This document shows positions 9,062 to 25,339 of a DNA stretch of 25,339 bases, in pieces (within the stretch, counting starts at the first letter, position 1; each line of letters begins with the position of its first letter). The position numbers and the translations under genes were made by a program. The notes under the pieces were generated by a model. The model did no database searches. It was not told the origin of the DNA and saw only the letters and a list, made by a program, of their open reading frames with translations. Origin of the DNA: Priapulus caudatus (taxonomy: Eukaryota; Priapulida; Priapulimorpha; Priapulimorphida; Priapulidae); NCBI RefSeq assembly GCF_000485595.1, contig NW_014577229.1, positions 5,917 to 31,255 on the forward strand, read 5' to 3'.

Positions 9062-12000
9062 CTATCTCACACAATATGAGAGGTTGAGCCTAAGAATGAA
9101 GATGGTCTCATCCAGCTGTATTTTGCTTTGTTCTAATCTGTAACAAAAGTATCAAGAATAACAATTCAAAACAATTACAGCGAGAAATAGCAAAGATTTA
9201 AACTGGTCAATCCAATTTAACACTATAGTAACATGGGCATAAACACTAGCAAAGCTTTCAGTAATAGATGTTGGATATTGAACGTACTTGGTGGTCATGT
9301 GCTCCACTTTTTGAAGCTGGGTGCGCTCGGGAGGTGTTATCATCTCCTCTACCTCACGTATCTGTGCCTCGTCTGACCCAGAAGTCTTGAGTGAAGCCAC
9401 GATTGCCTCTACCCGCTGCTGCTTTTCCAAGAGGCGTCTGCAATGTATCAAAAACATATTTGCGCCATTAGCTTATGCCATGAAATCTAAAGAAAAATAT
9501 AAAATTGTTCCAAAGTTCAAGTTCCAACTTTGAATATTGTAAAACTCGACGTTAAGATTTGCCATTAAAATACAAGTTCTTGTTATATTTTTAGCTCATC
9601 TGACATAGTCAGATGCAGCTTGTAGAATCGCTTGATCGCCGTACGGTCAAGCAGTTGGGCACAAATCTTAACCGCTCGACGTACGGTCACGATATTCGGC
9701 ACATTGGGGCGGATCGTCCAAAGACGAGTTGCCGGCTGTTCGAAGCTGGGGTCAACAAAGGGGTCAAAGGTCAAGCAGGTAAAAGAAGGGGGCAACATTC
9801 ACATCGCTTAACTTAAGGTATATGGGAGGAAATGCAAGAATTGCTCGGCACAAATCTAAACGGCTCGACTAGGCTCGTGATAAGTACGGTGTATTAGCAT
9901 CATGGTTAGGGAAAAGCCATCACTGCTGCCTGAACATTGGAGGTCACAGGTCAAGAGTCAGATGGGCAACAAGGCAGATTTTAGACCACTTTTCTGAGAC
10001 ATGGTCTTGACGGAGCGATTGAAAAACTTTTTTGTTCCAGCGGTGACCTAGCATTTTTATGGCATTATTTAAAGGACGCATGAAATCTACTTTCTGCTGC
10101 AATGCGAAGAGTAAGTTTCAGATAACCTTTTGACCCTCAAGAGGAGGGTAAACATGGATTTGTTGACTGTGCTTAGAAAGAATTTGAGCTGCCGGTTTGC
10201 TAGTAGAATCTATACATGCCTGGATGTATGAGGCCTACAATGTCACAGTGAAATTTCAAAAGCTAAATTTGGGTTAAAGAAGGTTTATGCTCCTTAAATC
10301 GTAAATAATTTATATGGCATTCTGTAGTGTCAGTATGTTCATGTAACGTATGCCACTGCCAGTGGCTACTGCAGTGCATGTGTTGTGGTACTGTGGAGTT
10401 TTTGCCTTAATTGGTTACAGTGGCGCAAGCTGTCTATTGCGCAGCCTGTAGGCAGGGTCTCCTACGTTGCCGCACGCGCCCCGTTTGGGAACTCCCCCCT
10501 GTTTTGAATCGTTGCGCCCCTGTTTGAATTACCTCGCGCCCCGTTTAAATTCCACCACATAAAAGTTTGCCAGCGCGGGAATCGACCGTCAAGAATTGCC
10601 GTTCGAACCAGGACAACCGACGCGTGTATTTTTACCGTAAACGCATGCAACTGCAGACAGTACACAAGTTAACCACTGACAAATGCACAGTTAACCTGTA
10701 ACTAACTGTACAACCGACTCGGCTATCTTATATATACAAGAACCCAAATACCGTCTATGGTGTGGTGGCGATTTTACGCATTAATTAGTCGTACGGAAAA
10801 ATACACGCCCCCGGAAGCCCGCCCTCTAGTTTCCCCCCTCCCCCCCTCCCCCTAGTTTTTTCCCTCCCCTCCCCCTCCCCTACCCTCCCCTCCCCCCTGT
10901 TTGAATTTCATCCTGGGGAGAACCCTGTGTAGGCTTGCGTAGGTAAATGGATAAGTGCTTACCTATTCTGTCTTGCAGATGTTGTTGCTACTACGTATGA
11001 TGGGAGCTTCCATCTTTAATCTGAAGACACTTAAACGTACGCGCCATCTCGTGGCAACTTTCATAACGATCCCACACGAACCATTCTTTGAGAAGGTTCC
11101 TGATACCATCCCTGTGCATTCCACTGTTTCGGCGTGTATGTGAAACAACATTTGGGACTAACAGGGTTTACTAGAATCCCACCACTCCACCACAGAGTCA
11201 CCGCAGTAGACGTTAGATGAGCGCTGTCGCTCTGCAGCACTTGTTAAAGCATATTCTTAATTTTAATTAAACAAATTAAGTTCCTCAATATCCCTAATGT
11301 ATTACGTAATACACTCACTTAAATTCTTTAACCACGTGATGTCGCTTGCTTACAATGTTGGAGAGTGCCTAGAAATTGACATGTATTAATTTGTATTAGT
11401 ACAATATTGACTTAAAAAGTGGATTTTGTCATATGATGTTTGAGCATTTAATAACTGCACCGATAGCTCATGAATATAAGTTTAGACATTTTTCTAGATT
11501 TTACAAAGGTACTACTAGACTCACAGTTTTACGTATATGGTGATTTTTAATGTTTGTAACATACGTACTTTAAAAATAAATACTGGATAGCTATAAGATC
11601 TGATAGACTTGACACATATATGGGACTGATTTTTAAAATGTACACACATAGTGTATATGCTACCTATACTTGGAATTTGCATTACATTTTACCTTATAGC
11701 ATCTGTCAAGCAGCATCCTGCACACTTGAGTAATATTGACTGTAAACAGGTAGATAGTTCTGGATGGAGCATGATCAGGGGTGCGTGGTATTTCCTGAAC
11801 AAGAGACGATGGCAAAGACAAGTATTTATTTTAGACTTATACACACATCAGTTTCAGTAAGGTTCTTTGCTGGTGGAAAATGCAAAGTAATCAGATAAAC
11901 CACGTTTAATCAGCATTTCCCACAACAGGCGAGGTTGAGGGACACTATTTCTTCACAAAATTATGAGTGACTATATAATTTTCTACCTTGAGAAACCAAG

Positions 12001-15000
12001 ATAAGAGATATAAGAATAAGAGAAAAATTAGACATTAAGGATAGGGCAAGATAGAAAATGGCATACCTAGAAAGAAAGGAAAATTACACATATGCAGAAA
12101 TCAATAGACCATATGCAAAACTAATAGCAAAAAAACGAGGTTACACACCTGGAGAGAGAGGAAGGCTTCAGCAAATAGGGTGTAGGTTAAGTCCTTAGCT
12201 TCCTTAGCTGGAATCATAGCACACTCCTCAATTTGCTTCTGCTCTAAGTATTTCTTCCTCAGCAGTAGTCTAAATATTCGTGCTGCCTTCGAGCTAAACC
12301 TAGAAAATTGACAGATTTGCTGAAAGCTACCAATTGAAACTGGACAGACATATCAACACGGCTTATTAATACTTCCTTATTAATCGGAATTTGTGTATTT
12401 TCTGTACCATAAACAGCTTGATGACTGTATATGATTCTATATTATTGATAAGCGATTATCATAGATCTGATACCTTTCCTGCACAACGGATTCAATAGTG
12501 GCCTTTGCCTGCTCTGTTATGGCCTTCTTTATGTTGACAGTGTATGTGCCACCGCCGCTCTCCCCCAACTTTCCCACAAACTCTGCCTGCATGTCAAACA
12601 AAAGAAAGTGATAACATATTAGAACATTTATACATACAAGTTATAAAATAATCTCATTAGACTAGTGTATGTACTAGCTTCCAGTATTATTTTCAACGAA
12701 GTCCAGCTTTTCTTATGAAACAAGAAAATCTTTGTTCAATATTAATTATAAATACATGAAAACTGTATTCTTTGGATGATTTTTTTATTGTGATTATTGG
12801 TGGCTGTTGAAATTAATTGTGCTTCCTCACAGTGATGAGGTAAGTTGCTATATTGATGTTTATTTGTGCTTGCACTCGATACCTGTATCGTCAGGTACCT
12901 TATAGGTCATAGGTATTATGACTACAAGGAGTAGAGAAGTGTTTGGTAGTCAAAAAGTATCCTGATACCACAATGCACTTGCTTTTCATTATGGAAATTT
13001 GCCATATTTGTTGTTGCTAGGATATGAATACGATAGCATTTTCACCTACTTAACATGTTACATCACAAGTTATAGATGCACGTTTGCTCTCATTCGTCAT
13101 GAGAATAAACCAGAAAATGATGGTCGCACGCATTCTAAAATTAGGTACGTACAGAATCCTCAGTGAGCAGATTCAGGTACTGGTCCACATCACTGCTCTT
13201 GATGCCCAACTCTTTCGGTAGAGCTTGAAAGATTTCGTTGCTGGACATTGGTGCCGAGACTTCAGCTATCGGATCACTTTTCACCTCGCTAATCCGCAAC
13301 ATTGTCCTCATCACTTCACCTGCTCGCTGCATCAGATAAAACATGTACGTGTCGAGTTTAAAAATATTTCCCGTGCATGCACTCGATTAAACAAGTTCAG
13401 ACGTCTTTTTAAACAATGTTTGCCGTGCTAGAAACCAATACTTAATACGTGTTTACAAGTAGCGATTGCTTTAATTATCATTATGTGACTAATCACCGAT
13501 TTGAAATGTAGTCAGGTGAAACCACGCAATACCCCTACCTTGTCAATTTTATTGGCGACAGCTGATATGATAGCCAGGTCCCGAAAGTGTTGATGAAAGC
13601 GGTCATAGTTAACTTTCCACAAGTTATTACATTCTGATAATTCCTATAAAACATACCAGGTTGTAACATAGTCGAACATGTACAGTAAGTATAGTAGTAC
13701 TGTAGTATAAAAAATTTAATAAAATCATGACAGATTTTTTTTACGTATATTAGTAGCTATTGATTTGTTATACGGGTAACTCTCGATTTACATGACCGTT
13801 ACTTTCCTGGTTGTGTAAATAAAAAACACACATTAAACAATATAAATAATAGAGCAGTCGCTCAACAGCTGTTTAGATACGAGACGACATACAGTCCGAA
13901 CTTGCTATTGTTTTAACAGTGCTGGATGAAACGTGGGTACGACAGTCTATAAATTGCGCACGTTACTGTCGCAGCATTGTTTAACACGCACATGCATTAA
14001 CCAATGCTCATATCTGCCATTGCTGGAGATGTGCCACCATTGTAAATCCAGCCAATGATGCCATCTGTAAATGCTTATCGAAAATCGTGCTGTTCCAAAT
14101 ATACCCCACATAAATGTAAAAGTGTCAATTCACCAATCACGTTATTTCAGAAATGCCTAAATCAAGAGTTACCTGTATATACCTAAACGTATATGTATAT
14201 ATGTATATACGTGTAATATATATATTATTACATATTCGTTGCCAGTTTTGTGTTTCTTGCTCTGTGTGCTAGTTCCTTCCTCCCTTTTCCTTTTTCTGCT
14301 ATCATCAGATTCTGTATATGAAAGGTAATCACATTATTTCTGTGTACTAATGCTTCACCCAGCAACTCAACAACTGATTGTATAAATGTGAATAATATTT
14401 AATGAAGTCTAGTTACCATAAAAACAGTTGACAGTATACAAAATTTATTAGAGGTCAACTTATACAAACATCAAGAAAGATGGCGTGAAGCATGTCAGAG
14501 CATGGCAAGAAGAAGTAAGTTCACCTTCAGCAGATATTGTGAACTGGTTGTCTGCACTACTGACCAACACTGGCATAGTAGCAGAGCAAGCTGCATCATC
14601 CTCATCCTCCTTTACCATAGCACTGCGTTGAATGAAGTGTGTCTGGGCCAAGTTGGCAAATTTCTCAGTCACTGAATTTGAGCTGACGTGCTTCCCTTCT
14701 GTATTAAATAATTCAATCAGTCGTAATTCTCTAATTCTACTAGTTATACTACCAGGTCACAAACCATACATTATCTTTATAATTTTTTATAAGAATAGTT
14801 AGCAATGACATAGAAAAATCATACAGAGAATGAGAGAAATTTCACAATTATTTAATATCTTCAAAAGGTTTGAAAATTACCTTACTTGTATATTTTACCA
14901 TCTTATCCTGACATGCACTGCTCTGGCATTTGTCATACCCATATTATCCCTAATCATCCATCTTCCTTCCCCATTCTTACACAGAGATACCCCTTACCAT

Positions 15001-16824
15001 CAAGAGCTTCATTGAGTCTGTTTTCCACTTTTTGGCACACACTTTCCATGCCAACTTGTCCATGAAGAAGCATCTCCTCTGCAATGAGCTCAGCAGCATC
15101 CCCGTATAGTGTCTTTGCACAGTATATGTAGCGAGTATACCTGAATCGACAAGGCAAGAAATTACAAATATACACAAAGATAACAAATTTCAATGACATG
15201 CATGTACTTCTACACAATCATGATCTACTATACAAAGTTACCAAGATGGTACCTAACAATCACTTTATTATAACCAATAATGAAATGCTAGAAACTATAA
15301 AATTGCATCCGTTTATTTTTACTGATTTTTATATAACAACTAGAAACACATTTCACCATTGTCAAATATTGACATCCCCCTAATAAAGTTAGCTCTAGAT
15401 ATATGTTCACTAATTATGTTCAAACATTTTTGTTCTTTAATAACCCATATATATTGACAAATATATATGTATATACATTATATACAACCTGAAATATTTT
15501 GATTAAAGAATCTATAAAGCAAATTCATCACACAAAATGAATATTTTATTAAATAGTCAGTATTTATATATTTTATTTCATGTCAATTTTACCATGGAAT
15601 GGCCCATACATGCATTTAAACATGTATTAGCACAAACACGTTTATAGAACAGATACCTCAAGGAGAAGTTTGAGGTCTCTTATAAGTGACTATTGCCCCG
15701 TCCTGTATATAATGAAGATTCTTGGCATTTACGTACTGTGCCCCTTATGTATACGAGTGTGACTGTATTAGCTCTGCTACCTTGCAAGTAGAAGAACTTC
15801 CTTAACATCTATGGTGTACATCACAAAGCCTCGCTTGTGCCGATCAAATGTCACCATGTTATGTTGAGTCAAAACACACAGTGCCTTCCTGACCTAAAGG
15901 GAAAAAAACATGCGTAAAACACTACTGCCCTAACACACCGAAGGCTACACTAATAAAAATCATATTTCTTATAAATGTGACAAAATATGTTTTATATATC
16001 ACTGCCTACTTGTATCAATCAAAGTTTTTACCTCACTATGGCATGTAACTCGATCATTAGCTCAAGTGAGTAATGATAACAGCAGAGAGAGATAAAAGCA
16101 AACAATTTAACAGCTCTAACATTAGTTTACAATTCTCCATAAACAGAACTAGTGAAGGCTATGTAAGTGATAGATGTGGTGGAGCGATAGATGCTATCAA
16201 GAGCGTATTAAGAAGTATGAAAGATCATTGTGCAGACAGGCCGATCAGCGCAGCTGCCAACAGTTACCCATGCCTGTCTCGGCTTGTGTAAGATTCACGA
16301 AGGCGTTAGCGAGTTAAACACCATGATTTTACATATACCATGCAGGGTTCTCCCCAGGATGAAATTCAAACAGGGGGGAGTTTTCCCAAACGGGGCGCGC
16401 GCGCCCCGTTTGCGCAACGTAGGGAGAACCCTGCCATGTGTGCTATAGCATGAGTGTGGTTGGGACAGATTTGATCCCGCTGCTAGTATTACTAGTGCCA
16501 GTGGTTATAGTATCATGAACATGCCGTATGCTCACAATAGAAACATCCCAATCAAGTCCGTATAACATTGATGGGCCGGGCTAGTACATAATCTTAGAGT
16601 GTCCGAGAGCACCAAAAATACAGTTATTATATAAAACCCAAAGTTTAATAACCGAGGAATTGTTATGCGATAACCACCTTGTCAATGTTTAACTTGGTTT
16701 CATCTACTAAGACTCTGAGTGGTGTTGAGCCTTTCCTCGCCAAGTACATGCTAACAGCTTCTACAATTTCTCCAAAGTACTCTCGCAGAAGTAAAGAACA
16801 TGCTATTAGTTCTTTCTCAGACAT
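9062..16824 (-). CDS. POLR3C: RNA polymerase III subunit RPC3 (POLR3C), 13 exons
   Basis: Nuclear; part of the RPC3/RPC6/RPC7 subcomplex that helps Pol III initiate tRNA and 5S transcription. Exons in order: 16824-16678, 15893-15781, 15140-14998, 14698-14525, 14311-14232, 13643-13539, 13326-13153, 12586-12474, 12299-12149, 11794-11693, 11368-11319, 9437-9288, 9137-9062 (stop TAG). All introns are GT-AG and the phases join to 525 residues (human about 534). Exon 1 starts MSEKELIACSLLLREYFGEI (human CSLLLQEHFGEIV). Further matches: YDRFHQHFRDLAIISAVANK (exon 6), MSSNEIFQALP (7), GESGGGTYTVNI (8), EECAMIPAKEAKDL (9), RTPDHAPSRT (10), RLLEKQQRVEAIVASL and EEMITPPER (12), IQLDETIFIL (13). The family has winged-helix domains and a C-terminal coiled coil. 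Exon 5 encodes the expected charged linker (SDDSRKRKRE). The 50-nt exon 11 is short but restores the phase. The gene appears intact. Confidence 0.95.
9597..10140. mobile_element. Degenerate repeat element with internal duplication
   Basis: Begins with CTCATCTGACATAGTCAGATG, a short palindromic motif typical of ends of repeats I associate with molluscs and other marine invertebrates. Inside, GGCACAAATCTTAACCGCTC (about 9658) recurs as GGCACAAATCTAAACGGCTC (about 9847). A GGTCA-rich segment near 9750-9775 recurs near 9940-9955. That gives two diverged copies of a ~187-bp unit. The right end is unclear. It lies in the POLR3C intron between exons 11 and 12. Confidence 0.45.
10453..10927. mobile_element. 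CAGGGT-ended MITE, long copy (475 bp)
   Basis: The left end is CAGGGTCTCCTACGTTG and the right end GGGGAGAACCCTG. TGTAGG is repeated exactly outside both ends (10447-10452, 10928-10933). The ends match the short copy at 16343-16433 in opposite orientation, including GCGCCCCGTTTGGGA, CTCCCCCCTGTTT and GAATTTCATCCTGGGGAG. The interior has ~370 bp not in the short copy, including several GCGCCCCGTTT-like units and a C/T-rich tract at 10838-10900. It lies in POLR3C intron 11. Confidence 0.8.
16343..16433. mobile_element. CAGGGT-ended MITE, minimal copy (91 bp)
   Basis: Inverted ends CAGGGTTCTCCC and GGGAGAACCCTG with CCATG directly outside each (16338-16342, 16434-16438). The centre is a self-complementary GGGGCGCGCGCGCCCC. 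It is the compact relative of 10453-10927, oriented the other way. It lies in POLR3C intron 1. The end sequence recalls hAT-like elements, but the 5-6 bp duplications in this family are shorter than the usual 8. Confidence 0.8.
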
Positions 16825-17241
16825 AGTTATTTAATTTAACCTAAACTAAAGTCACACTTGCACTTGATAAATATACACACAAAAACACGACTTTCTAGCC
16901 GGAAATGCCTAGCAGCACATCGCAACAGAACGGAAGTTGATGCGAGTAAATAAAATAATCCTTTACTGCGTACAATTTACATACCAAGTATAGTAAAATC
17001 AGGCGTAATATTTACTAATACTGGGTAAAAATATTAAAATTATAAGGCTGGGACAGTATAAGATTAAGAATAATTGTTTTTGTAGAAATACCATTTTAGT
17101 ATTATATATCTTCGCATATACTGACATCACACGTCGTAGTTAGCAGAAACTCTAGGTGAAAATTTGTATACAACGCTCGTGCGGAACCAGTCTAGATTGT
17201 GCGCATGAACACATTGTTGATGATATGGAACTAAATCCACC
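16825..17241. promoter_or_regulatory. Shared POLR3C/NUDT17 upstream region
   Basis: 417 bp between the two divergent start codons, so it very likely holds both promoters and both 5' UTRs. CCGGAAAT at 16899-16906 and CGGAAGT at 16931-16937 resemble ETS-family sites, common at bidirectional housekeeping promoters. No TATA box stands out. Transcription starts cannot be placed from sequence. Confidence 0.6.
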
Positions 17242-22982
<5,741 letters not shown>

Positions 22983-23510
22983 GTATGTGCACGGAGTTCG
23001 TATGCTAGTTATATTGAATGGGACTCTCCACGCCTTTTGACGCATGTTGGACCCAGCATGCCTTCAAAGCTTAAGCTGACTTGCGACATCGCATAAATCC
23101 TCTGACATGCGTTTATAGTCTGATAGACATGTTTTAATTTCTAGCTGTGTCTTTTAATATTTATGTTCCTGTTTCTTTTTAATCTGACTTGTTCAATTGG
23201 GGACAATAAATTGCCCAGAATGACATAGAAGGTTATTAAATTTGTAAAAAAAATTCATGTATTAGATAAGGGTACAACCTCCAAGCAGGCCCTTGCCCGT
23301 CTGCTCATAAACAACATTTTTTATGTGATTTCTGGAAAAATCCTGTAAAAGAAAATAGGCAGTCTTGATTTTCTACTCGTAGCATCGCCAGTAAACTATG
23401 TAGATTGACAATGTGATATGCCCACTTCATAATTTCATTGTACTGTGCGGCTGTTATGTAAGAGACTCATTTATTAGTTGGTTAAGTATGGCTGAGAGGA
23501 TCTATGTCCC
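22983..23510 (+). other. NUDT17 intron 5 start, no gene seen
   Basis: Follows the exon 5 donor. If the donor were skipped, the frame would run 37 more codons to a TAA at 23094-23096. I find no NUDT17 exon 6 and no other gene. Confidence 0.5.
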
Positions 23511-23681
23511 CCAGGGTACTGCCGGAACGTACACTGTGTACGGTCCGGTATACCGGAACGTACCCTGGTACTATCTAATATGCCGGACCGTACCTCGCCT
23601 ACTCCACTAACGAGTCTAGGGAGTCACCTACGCCTACACCTACTCCCTAACCTTAACCCTAACCCTAACCCTAACCCTAAC
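23511..23681. repeat. Palindrome cluster ending in a CCCTAA array
   Basis: CCAGGGTAC (23511-23519) pairs with GTACCCTGG (23560-23568). Between and beyond lie four copies of an 11-mer of type CCGGAACGTAC (23522-23532, inverted 23538-23548, 23553-23563, 23583-23593); the inverted and last copies are exact complements. A telomeric array (CCCTAA, one CCTTAA variant) fills 23645-23681 and stops exactly where an LTR starts. This may be the left half of a third telomere-cored element. Confidence 0.7.
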
Positions 23682-23824
23682 TGTCGTAATTTCTTACTAC
23701 GGATACGCAATTAGATAAAGAACTCGTAGAGTATGTGATAATTACGTTTACTCAGCAGAACAACACGTGCATCACTTTCCAACCAGTGCTGCCATCTATC
23801 GTGACATATAACATAACTATAACA
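23682..23824 (-). mobile_element. 3' LTR of Ty3/Gypsy element, 143 bp
   Basis: On the minus strand it begins TGTTATAGTTATG and ends ACGACA, with the standard TGT...ACA termini. It directly follows the polypurine tract and abuts the CCCTAA array on its outer side. The partner LTR is beyond the window, so the length is inferred from the ends only. Confidence 0.75.
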
Positions 23825-23837
23825 TCCCCTTCTTTTT
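23825..23837 (-). other. Polypurine tract of the retroelement
   Basis: AAAAAGAAGGGGA on the minus strand, immediately before the LTR. This is the usual place for the plus-strand primer of LTR retroelements. Confidence 0.7.
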
Positions 23838-23912
23838 GAAGGTTAAAATTGACCTCAACTTTCACGAATACAGTACTGTGTAAAAACAATGATATGGCTC
23901 TACAGAAAATAT

Positions 23913-25339
23913 TCATAAGTCTAATATTTCAGGTGGCTTCACTTTTCTGGCTGATCGACGAATTGGGGTAGCTGGAGGTGAAGTGCGTTCCTGCGATATG
24001 CTCTCAGCACGCAGAGGATTAGGCGATGGGAGCACTGGTGCATGCTCTGATGCGATATCTGTCTGGCCGCTGCTGAAGCTTTCTCCTGTAGGGCGCAATT
24101 GGAGTCGATTCCACCTGAATCTGCTTCCACTTGTCGCCACAACATAGGAGCGATTATGTTCACTGGTTTTCACCACTCCAGGTTCCCAGTGATGGCTGTG
24201 GGGATCTAGTACACGTACAGAATCACCTGGGTGGAGCACAGATAGTGTCTTAGAGGGCTTGTCATACTGCAATTTCTGTTTCTCCTGCCTCTCTTGTAGC
24301 TTCGCGTTATAGTGTCACCATCGACTAGGCACGGTGTGCATGCTGCTCGTGTTGCTGGAAGATTGGTCTGGTAGACTCTTGAGTTGAGGAGTTCTGCTGA
24401 TGAGGGAATGTTGTGCTGTAATGGTGTGCTTCTTAGGCACAGCATAGCCATATGTGGGTCTATGTTCGACTCCTTGCATTTCTGCAGCAGAGCTTTGACA
24501 GTTTGCACAGTCCTCTCTATGAAACCATTTGCCTGTGGGTAGTATGGACTTGTGGTAACATGGTCAAATCCGTAGGTATCACTGAATTTCTGGAATAGAG
24601 CTGAAGTAAACTGTGTATCGTTGCCTGTAACGAGCTTGCTCGGAATTCCATACTCTTCAAAGATCGCCTTCATGTGAGCAATTGTTGTGTCAGAACGAAT
24701 GTTGTTCAACTTTCTGACCAATAGGAACTTGCTATATTAGTCTGAGACCGGCAAGTAGGAGCTGTTGTCCCAAAAGAACAAATCGGATCCCAGTGTGTGC
24801 CATGGCCTCGGTGGGACATCATGTGTCATTAGGGGTTCCTTCATATAGGCCTTCTAGTTGTGCTGACATGGAGGGCAGTCCTTGACCATCTCCTCTATGT
24901 CCTTGCTGATATTGGCCCAAAATACGGATCCTTTGGCACGAAGTTTGCATTTTTCAGCACCTTGGTGTGCGTAGTGCAGTTGTTCTAGCACAGCAAGCTG
25001 TAATGCTGCAGGTGTGCCTTTCAGAACTATTCCGTCTGCAACAGTCAGTTCGTCACGATAGTTCCAATACGCATGAAGGTGTGTAGGACACTCTGATCTC
25101 TTACTAGGCCATCCCTGTGTGATGAGGGATCTGAGAGAGTGCAACACGTCATCCTTGCTTGTTGCGTCCTTGATCTGCTCAATCCGTAGTGAATTAGACA
25201 ATGAAATCATGCTTTTGATGCTGTCTACGGCAGACTGATGCTCTGGGCACCACTGGAATTCACTGGATTTCTTTGTCAAATCCCATAAGTTGGCTGCGCA
25301 TTCCGCGAGGTTTGGTATGAACCTGCTCAGGAACTGCAT
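23913..25339 (-). pseudogene. Decayed Ty3/Gypsy pol (RT end, integrase), partial
   Basis: Retrotransposon polyprotein remains, reading right to left and running off the window. From 25339: the C-terminal edge of reverse transcriptase (FLSRFIPNLAE, FQWCPEHQSA), then directly a connector-like segment (RIEQIKDATSKDDVL). The RNase H domain is missing, so there is a large internal deletion. Integrase follows: HYAH and CPPC of the zinc finger, a catalytic core with VTGNDTQF where the family usually has a TDNG-type motif, YYPQANGFIERTV with the catalytic glutamate, then a C-terminal domain with VLDPHSHHWEPGVV. Stops interrupt the frame just after CPPCQHN (near 24852) and just before YSKF (near 24735), and a frameshift lies near 24300. 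It is therefore inactive. It lies antisense inside what is probably NUDT17 intron 5. Confidence 0.9.

Noticed and set aside
10963-11037. Minus-strand segment ending in a strong donor (ATAG/GTAAGC) as POLR3C exon 11
   Set aside because: No acceptor gives the required phase without a stop. The 50-nt exon at 11368-11319 fits in phase and aligns with the human segment.
14015-14060. A POLR3C-like exon on - reading DGIIGWIYN
   Set aside because: It has an acceptor-like start and slight resemblance to human DDGIYWQAN, but it breaks the phase. The exons at 14311-14232 and 13643-13539 join in phase without it and match better.
22983-23096. Read-through of NUDT17 exon 5 as the true C-terminus
   Set aside because: The donor GTATGT at 22983 is good, the extra 37 residues do not resemble NUDT17, and half of the protein would be missing. 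A retained-intron isoform remains possible.

Overview
This is a metazoan nuclear window: AT-rich, with intron-split genes, GT-AG introns and many mobile-element copies. Internal TTAGGG/CCCTAA arrays suggest a lineage with the vertebrate-type telomere repeat, which argues against most arthropods and nematodes. The mix of repeats looks like a marine invertebrate such as a cnidarian, sponge, mollusc or basal deuterostome. I cannot name the species.

Three protein-coding genes were rebuilt exon by exon, by splice phase and by remembered similarity to human proteins. (1) A FAM204A homologue on + (1227-8276, 7 exons, 260 codons plus stop). (2) POLR3C/RPC3, a subunit of RNA polymerase III, on - (16824 down to 9062, 13 exons, 525 codons plus stop, apparently complete). 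(3) The N-terminal half of NUDT17 on + (from 17242; 5 exons and 170 codons visible, with an intact Nudix box split across exons), running off the right side. FAM204A and POLR3C converge, with 785 bp between their stops. POLR3C and NUDT17 are head to head across a 417-bp gap holding two ETS-like sites. NUDT17 and POLR3C are, as I recall, also neighbours in mammals.

The rest is mostly mobile DNA, nearly all of it in introns. FAM204A intron 1 holds a telomere-cored inverted-repeat element (1647-1807) and a 446-bp element with internal ~63-bp repeats (2253-2698). Intron 2 holds a TTAA-flanked element (3878-4465) and an 851-bp CAGGG-ended element (4644-5494). POLR3C introns hold two copies, in opposite orientation, of one CAGGGT-ended family (10453-10927 and 16343-16433) and a degenerate element at 9597-10140. 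NUDT17 intron 1 holds a hAT-like element, a CpG-rich patch with one orphan exon-like segment, a ~540-bp CT tract, a second telomere-cored element (19655-19881) and a long-TIR TTAA element (19917-20588). After NUDT17 exon 5 comes a third telomere-repeat locus (23511-23681), cut immediately next to its array by the LTR of a decayed Ty3/Gypsy retroelement on the - strand (23682 to the window end).

The most unusual pattern is the repeated architecture of a telomeric array inside inverted-repeat arms. Two elements show it fully, each with different arms and its own target-site duplication; a third may be interrupted by the retroelement. Also notable are a perfect 32-bp palindrome between 7-bp direct repeats in the FAM204A 3' UTR, and an exon-like 54-bp segment in NUDT17 intron 1 that fits no gene I recognise.
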